From contig DAISIK010000003.1 of the NCBI GenBank assembly GCA_036822055.1, positions 1 to 64,000 of the forward strand: a stretch of 64,000 bases of DNA, given 5' to 3'. This stretch comes from DAISIK01 sp036822055 (GTDB lineage: Bacteria > Verrucomicrobiota > Verrucomicrobiia > Opitutales > Puniceicoccaceae). This document shows positions 59,682 to 64,000 of the stretch, one piece after another (the first letter of the stretch is position 1; every line of letters starts with the position of its first letter). The notes under the pieces were generated by a model. It was given only the letters and a program-made list of their open reading frames with translations. It did no database searches and was not told where the DNA came from. Both the position numbers and the translations under genes were made by a program.

Positions 59682-62021
59682 ATGATATTTCAAGCCCATC
59701 GAGGTGTTTTTGCCCCCCTTCTGTTTCTCAATTGCGTTCTATGCAGTTCCGGCCTTTGGGGCCAGACACCAGGCCAGGCAACCCCAGTTATCGAGGCGGT
59801 CGAGATCCGTTATGACGGTTACCGAAATGTGAGCGAACCCTACATTCGGGGGAATATCCAAGTCTCGGAGGGGCAGTTTTATGATCAGGCTGTCGTTGAT
59901 CAGTCGATACGCTCGCTCTATCGGACCGGGCTCTTTGATCTCATCTCCGTCTCTCTGGAGGAGCTCGGCGAGGATCAGCTCAAGGTCATCTTCAACGTCC
60001 GCCCGAAGTATCGGATCGCTTCGATTTCTTTTGAGGGAAATGACTCTTACCGCAGTGCAAGGCTCCGCTCGGAGATCTCGACCGTTGAGGGCAACTTCAT
60101 CGATGAGTTTAACATTAAGGCAGATGCGGATGCCATTTCCCGGTTCTACGCGACCAAGGGTTTCTCCAATGCCAGGGTTGATTATGATTTGACCCTCAAT
60201 GAGGCAACCGGGCGGGGCGAAGTGGTTTTCCGTATCTCAGAAGGGGAAAACATTCGGGTCTCCGACATCCGCTTTCAAGGCAACGACTCGATCAAATCTT
60301 CCAAGCTTCGCAAGGCGTTGCAGATTAAGAAGTGGAGCGTCTGGCTCTCCTGGATCACAGGTAAAGGGAAATTTACCGACCAAGATCTGTTCGAGGACAT
60401 CCAGAGTCTGTTGACGCTCTATCGAAACGAAGGTTTTTTGGACGTAGAAATTCCGGAGTCGGGAATCGAAATCACCTACCCGAGACCGAATCGGGTAGCC
60501 CTCACCATTAACATTCGCGAGGGTAGGCGGTACCAGACCGGGACGGTAGGGGTCTCGGGAAACCAGCTCTTCTCAAGCGAGGAGTTAGTCAGCGAGTTGA
60601 AGCTGCTCCCCGGCTCGACCTTTTCTCCCGCCAAGGTAGAGGCCGACCGCGGGGCGATTCGAAACTTCTACGGGTCGCGCGGTTATTTGGAGACGCTCGT
60701 ACGGGCAGACCGGACCCCCAACCTGACTACTGGAGCGATCGATGTTAAGTACGAGATTCGTGAGAGTGAGAAGTACTTCCTGGAGGCCATCAACATTCAG
60801 GGCAACACCAAGAGTAAGAGCATTGTCATCCTGCGGGAGCTGGCCCTTCAACCCGGAGATGTCTTTGACCTCGTACGGATGGAAAACAGCAGAATCCGCC
60901 TGGAAAACACCGGCTACTTCGAGAGTGTCATCGTGACCCCGGAGTCGACCCAGATCCCCAATCGAAAAGATTTACGGGTCATCGTGCAGGAGGGACGAAC
61001 CGGAAACCTGACCTTTGGAGCTGGATTTAGTTCGTTGGAGCGAGCGGTCTTTTTTGCGGAAATTAGCCAGAGTAATTTCGATCTTTTCAATTGGCGCTCC
61101 TATTTTCAAGGAGATGGCCAGAAGTTCCGCCTCCGCTTTCAGCTCGGGAGTCGGAGCAGTGAGATCGTCCTCTCTTTTGAGGAACCATGGCTCTTTGAGA
61201 AGCGCCTGGCCTTTGGCTTTGAAATCTTCCGCACAGCCAGTGAGTTCAATAGCCGCCTCTACGATGAGACCCGCACCGGCTTCGAGGTCTACCTGCGGCG
61301 TCGCCTGATCGAATTGATTGAAGGGCGCCTGAGTTATCGACTGGAGCAGGTAGAGATTGAGAATGTAAGCCGTTTTGCTTCGTCGGCGATTCGGGATGAG
61401 GAGGGATCGAAGCTGGTTTCCAAGGTCGGAATCACTCTGGTGAGAGATACTCGAGACCGCTTTATTCTGACTAGACGAGGAAACCGCATTTCGGCAGACA
61501 GCTTTGTTGCGGGTGGCTACCTGGGAGGGGACGTGGATTACTGGAGAGGTCAGCTTCGCTACTCTCATTTTTTCCCGACCTTCGATGCCCTTGATCAGAC
61601 CTTTTCGGTTTTCTTGCGAGGTGGAGCGCTAGTGCCCTATGGCGACTCCGAAACGGTACCCTTTTTCGACCGATGGTTCCTCGGCGGACCCAGCACGCTG
61701 CGCGGGTTTTCGTTCCGCGACGTGGGTCCCAAGGATGATCTCGGTGAGCCAATCGGTGGAAACTCCTACGCTTACTTCAGCGCGGAGTATCGCTTCCTCC
61801 TCGCCCAGCCGCTGGCGATTGTCTTCTTTTACGACTGGGGATTTGTCAATGCGGACGATTGGGACTTCAGCCCCGATAATTATAACGACAACTACGGGGT
61901 TGGGCTGAGGATTTTCGTACTGGGCGCACCGATGCGACTCGATTTCGGATTTCCGATTACCACCGACGATCAAACCGACGACGATATGCAGTTTAATTTT
62001 TCCTTCGGAACACGCTTCTAA
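59682..62021 (+). CDS. bamA: Outer-membrane protein assembly factor BamA
   Basis: A 779-residue Omp85 protein. A signal peptide is followed by five POTRA repeats (about 30-430), with repeated segments such as VSDIRFQGNDSIKSSKLRK and GTVGVSGNQLFSSEELVSEL. The barrel (about 440-779) has the conserved LRGF in PSTLRGFSFRDVGP near residue 673 and ends with an aromatic Phe, the outer-membrane insertion signal. It inserts barrel proteins into the outer membrane. The frame is open to a TTG at 59667; the ATG at 59682 is preferred. An OmpH-type chaperone follows, a common pairing. Confidence 0.95.
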   Translation: MIFQAHRGVFAPLLFLNCVLCSSGLWGQTPGQATPVIEAVEIRYDGYRNVSEPYIRGNIQVSEGQFYDQAVVDQSIRSLYRTGLFDLISVSLEELGEDQLKVIFNVRPKYRIASISFEGNDSYRSARLRSEISTVEGNFIDEFNIKADADAISRFYATKGFSNARVDYDLTLNEATGRGEVVFRISEGENIRVSDIRFQGNDSIKSSKLRKALQIKKWSVWLSWITGKGKFTDQDLFEDIQSLLTLYRNEGFLDVEIPESGIEITYPRPNRVALTINIREGRRYQTGTVGVSGNQLFSSEELVSELKLLPGSTFSPAKVEADRGAIRNFYGSRGYLETLVRADRTPNLTTGAIDVKYEIRESEKYFLEAINIQGNTKSKSIVILRELALQPGDVFDLVRMENSRIRLENTGYFESVIVTPESTQIPNRKDLRVIVQEGRTGNLTFGAGFSSLERAVFFAEISQSNFDLFNWRSYFQGDGQKFRLRFQLGSRSSEIVLSFEEPWLFEKRLAFGFEIFRTASEFNSRLYDETRTGFEVYLRRRLIELIEGRLSYRLEQVEIENVSRFASSAIRDEEGSKLVSKVGITLVRDTRDRFILTRRGNRISADSFVAGGYLGGDVDYWRGQLRYSHFFPTFDALDQTFSVFLRGGALVPYGDSETVPFFDRWFLGGPSTLRGFSFRDVGPKDDLGEPIGGNSYAYFSAEYRFLLAQPLAIVFFYDWGFVNADDWDFSPDNYNDNYGVGLRIFVLGAPMRLDFGFPITTDDQTDDDMQFNFSFGTRF

Positions 62022-62061
62022 ACTGGCTGACCAAAAGGCTTTCACCTACAAACAACCTACT

Positions 62062-62616
62062 ATGAAATCATATAACCCAATCGCTCTCTTCCTCCTCCTC
62101 ATTGGAAGTGCAAGTTTTTCTTTCGGCCAGGGGGTACCTCAGCTGGTCACCGTCGATTTAGAGAGAGTCTTCAACGAGTACTACAAGGTTCAGGAGGCCC
62201 AGGACGCTTTCTCCAAGCGGGTGGAAAAGGCTGATGAGGAGATGCAGAACCTCTTGGCTGAGATGCGTACCCTCCAGGAAGAACTCGAAGGTCTGGTGGC
62301 CGTTATCAAGAGCCCTTCAATGACCGACGAAAAGAAAGAAGAAGCCCGGGGTGAAGCCGAGCGGATCACGGCCTTGCTGCAAAATAAGAATCAAGATGCT
62401 CAGAAGTTCAGGGCTCGGACCCAGCAAACCTTGAACCAGCGGAAGCAAAACCTGATTGCACTGCATATGGAGGACATCCGTGGCGTAGTGGCAGGGATCG
62501 CCAAAACGAAAAAGGCAACTCTGGTCCTCAATGCCCAGGCGAACTTTGTTGTTTACGTCGACCCAGACTTTGACATTACCGATTCGGTGATTGAGAGCTT
62601 AAACGCCTCGAAGTAA
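62062..62616 (+). CDS. ompH: OmpH/Skp-type periplasmic chaperone
   Basis: A 184-residue protein with a signal peptide (ALFLLLIGSASFSFGQG). The mature start QLVTVDLERVFNEYYKVQEA is the conserved OmpH strand-helix entry. The middle (about 50-140) is a long coiled coil rich in Gln, Glu and Lys, the tentacle of Skp. LVLNAQANFVVYVDPDFDIT is the matching C-terminal strand. It holds unfolded outer-membrane proteins on the way to BamA, encoded 40 bases upstream, so the two are probably one operon. Confidence 0.9.
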   Translation: MKSYNPIALFLLLIGSASFSFGQGVPQLVTVDLERVFNEYYKVQEAQDAFSKRVEKADEEMQNLLAEMRTLQEELEGLVAVIKSPSMTDEKKEEARGEAERITALLQNKNQDAQKFRARTQQTLNQRKQNLIALHMEDIRGVVAGIAKTKKATLVLNAQANFVVYVDPDFDITDSVIESLNASK

Positions 62617-62939
62617 TTCAGGTTGGTATTTTGGGAAAGTCTCCTGCGAGTCTCTGACTACAGTTGCTCGCAGGGGCAGATCAATGGGAGTCTGGAGCCT
62701 TGGCCGGCGTTCCCTTTGTCTGGCTCGTAGAGCGAGTTGGGGGAAATAACCCTGCAAGCAACTAGCATCTGAGCCATCAAGCATGGTGCCGGTTCCCCGA
62801 GCAAGCGGATAGCTCAGCACAATCTGAGACTCGCGGCGCTCGAGAGCGAGCATCAATGGGGCTTTTTTCTACCCCAACCGGCCTCGCTTTTCTTTGGTGA
62901 GTAAATTTTGTATCGCCGATAATGAATCAGACTTTTGCC
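62617..62939. other. Non-coding stretch downstream of ompH with one hairpin
   Basis: CCTGCGAG (62643-62650) and CTCGCAGG (62667-62674) form an 8-pair stem with a 16-base loop 27 bases after the ompH stop. No T-run follows, so a terminator role is uncertain. A minus-strand open frame at 62599-62856 has no recognisable product. The rest probably belongs to the decayed element to the right. Confidence 0.4.
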
Positions 62940-63059
62940 GCCGTTAACAAGGATGATATAGAGCTTGTAGAAGCGCCCGGCGATGGGGGATGGTAGCAAG
63001 GTGAGAATCGAGTACCAGTCTTGGTTTGAGGCGGTGGCGGTATGAGTAGCTTGGACGCG
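62940..63059 (-). pseudogene. Fragment of an IS3-type orfB (integrase core)
   Basis: Reading the minus strand from 63059, the frame gives ATASNQDWYSILTLLPSPIA and then GRFYKLYIIL. In intact IS3-family orfB proteins the corresponding region reads about TAPNQVWSWDITYLP, then GRFYYLYLILD, the first DDE block. The catalytic Asp after WS is lost and the match ends at the next Asp. It directly follows the orfA remnant in the order expected for IS3 elements. Confidence 0.55.
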
Positions 63060-63061
63060 TT

Positions 63062-63507
63062 TTACGGGCCATTGTAATAGGGCAGAATTTCATCTGCCCG
63101 CTCCTGGTGGCTGAGGGCGTTGAGGGGAGGGCGGTCCTGCATTTGTAAACGTTCCAACTCAGAGCGTTGCAAGGCCTCATAATCGCTGGCGAGGGCACAA
63201 CAGGCCTCAGGCCAAGGTGTGATTTGCTCAAGTATAGCTCGTGACGCCGATAATACACAGAGAGCTGTGCTTTATTCCGGACGGCGGTTTCCATGACGGC
63301 ATTGAATCAGTCTTGGGAGGACCATGCCTCCGGGTTGTCATCATGATCGGGCAAAAGCCGCCCCTGCAACCGCGTTGGTCGGCGCCAATCGTAAAGAGTG
63401 GTCGTGCTGATACCTTCCTAAAAGGCAATCTCGGCAATGGGTCGGCAATCCGGCCACTTCATTTTGGCGAGGTTGGCTTCCCTGCGTTCACCGGGGATGC
63501 GTTTCAT
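63062..63507 (-). pseudogene. Decayed IS3-type orfA transposase
   Basis: From the ATG at 63507 the minus strand reads KRIPGERREANLAKMKW and RPIAEIAF, then a TAG, then EGISTTTLYDWRR, the helix-turn-helix of IS3 orfA. It continues NPEAWSSQD, a TGA, FNAVMETAVRNKAQLSVYYR and RRHELY, then shifts frame to LEQITPWPEACCALASDYEA and ends at TAA 63062-63064. Intact relatives have W-S-x-x-D-K-F-x-x-V-x-E-T-A at this place. Two stops and one frameshift make it inactive. Confidence 0.7.
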
Positions 63508-63726
63508 GGGTTTGATTGGCTGTTTTACGCACTCTCAAGCGGGTGACAACTTTCTCTCCAGGTGGATAGACATAATTTAGAATCCATTACGGGATAGGGG
63601 ACAATTACCCCGACATAGAGGGACCCCAACCCTCCTTTGTGCCTTATATGAGGTCGGAAAAGTGAATCGCATTCGCTGTTGTGGAATTGAGAGTCGACGT
63701 AGGTGCCGGGTTGCGATGCCAAGCTT

Positions 63727-63826
63727 NNNNNNNNNNNNNNNNNNNNNNNNNNNNNNNNNNNNNNNNNNNNNNNNNNNNNNNNNNNNNNNNNNNNNNNNNN
63801 NNNNNNNNNNNNNNNNNNNNNNNNNN
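63727..63826. other. Assembly gap of 100 N
   Basis: A second round-number run of N. The flanks (ending gccaagctt; starting ggttcaact) share no repeat, so here the missing length cannot be guessed. Any frame that appears to cross it is meaningless. Confidence 0.95.
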
Positions 63827-64000
63827 GGTTCAACTTTTCGAGGGTTGGATAATCCAAATCTCCGAATTTGCGAGCGAGCAGCCGCTGGAAGAGCAAGCGC
63901 TCCCCTTCTAGACGGCCTTCCTGACGAAATTGTTGTGCGAGTGTGCTCATGGCGCTTTTGATTTCAGGATCCTCGATTGATTCGAGTTTCTTCAAAAAGG
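63827..64000 (-). CDS. Partial gene for a DUF4351/Rpn-family-like protein
   Basis: The minus strand is open from the window end (64000) to the gap. It reads KKLESIEDPEIKSAMSTLAQ, then FRQEGRLEGERLLFQRLLAR and KFGDLDYPTLEKL. The QEG-x-x-EGE linker followed by a L-x-RKFG-L helix pair is typical of DUF4351 at the C terminus of Rpn/PD-(D/E)XK transposase-like nucleases. The N-terminal nuclease part should lie beyond the window; the last residues are lost in the gap. Such genes often occur in mobile or repeat-rich regions. Confidence 0.65.

Noticed and set aside
62599..62856. 85-codon minus-strand open frame after ompH
   Set aside because: It overlaps the ompH end, has no recognisable product and does not match the nearby IS3 protein parts.
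63525..63995. Continuous minus-strand frame across the second N gap
   Set aside because: The gap length is arbitrary and only the right part resembles DUF4351; the left part has no matching end, so the joined frame is an artefact.
1..64000. tRNA or rRNA genes
   Set aside because: I saw no cloverleaf-like segment with a convincing T-arm and no rRNA-like conserved block; an RNA gene scan would settle this.

Overview
The window looks like a chromosomal segment from a Gram-negative (diderm) bacterium. It has outer-membrane assembly genes (bamA, an OmpH/Skp chaperone), an outer-membrane barrel next to zinc-uptake genes, and an ABC-exported surface polysaccharide. The fused CcoN-CcoO oxidase, the IF3 with a long acidic tail and the secreted helical-repeat protein suggest to me a Verrucomicrobiota/Opitutia-type organism. 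That placement is inference; no rRNA or tRNA gene was seen here to test it.

Layout. Positions 1-1115 hold the 3' end of an unknown gene, a palindromic site and a decayed IS4-type transposase. Positions 1116-36155 are one same-strand surface-glycan cluster of 27 genes. Most junctions are start/stop overlaps (ATGA, GTGA, TGATG, TAATG) or gaps of a few bases; wider gaps occur only at 11898-12058, 28011-28083 and 30004-30145. The cluster encodes GT-A (GT2-like) and GT-B (GT4-like) glycosyltransferases, a methyltransferase, two sulfotransferases, a polyprenyl-phosphate sugar-phosphate transferase, a Wzm/Wzt ABC exporter whose ATPase has a C-terminal sugar-binding-type domain, and five large polytopic proteins, one of them DUF2142. 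No nucleotide-sugar synthesis genes and no clear Wzx or Wzy are present. The simplest reading is that a glycan is built on a lipid carrier in the cytoplasm, methylated and sulfated, exported by Wzm/Wzt, and possibly trimmed or decorated outside by the polytopic proteins.

Positions 36280-43603 carry a small membrane protein, a minus-strand unknown, a full-length LacZ-type beta-galactosidase, a coupled rhomboid-HAD-DUF721 operon and a DUF3108 exported protein. Positions 43813-49170 form a cbb3 oxidase operon: a 59-residue CcoS-like membrane protein, fused ccoNO, ccoQ, a mono-haem ccoP, ccoG, a 55-residue membrane protein and a small anchored protein. Then follow a secreted helical-repeat protein, infC and an N-acetylmuramoyl-L-alanine amidase.

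Positions 53286-57788 (minus strand) form a zinc-uptake operon: a His/Asp-rich outer-membrane barrel, ZnuA with a His-rich loop, a single-span unknown, ZnuC and ZnuB. The barrel gene is cut by a 100-N gap, but the two gap edges share an identical 15-base sequence, and merging them restores one open frame. fumC (minus) and bamA-ompH (plus) follow. The right edge (62617-64000) is decayed: remnants of an IS3-type element on the minus strand, a second 100-N gap, and the start-proximal part of a DUF4351/Rpn-like gene that runs off the window.

The most unusual items are a beta-rich module that occurs in three settings within the glycan cluster, a second accessory module shared by two glycosyltransferases, two tightly coupled small membrane genes in the oxidase operon, and the reconstructable zinc barrel gene.
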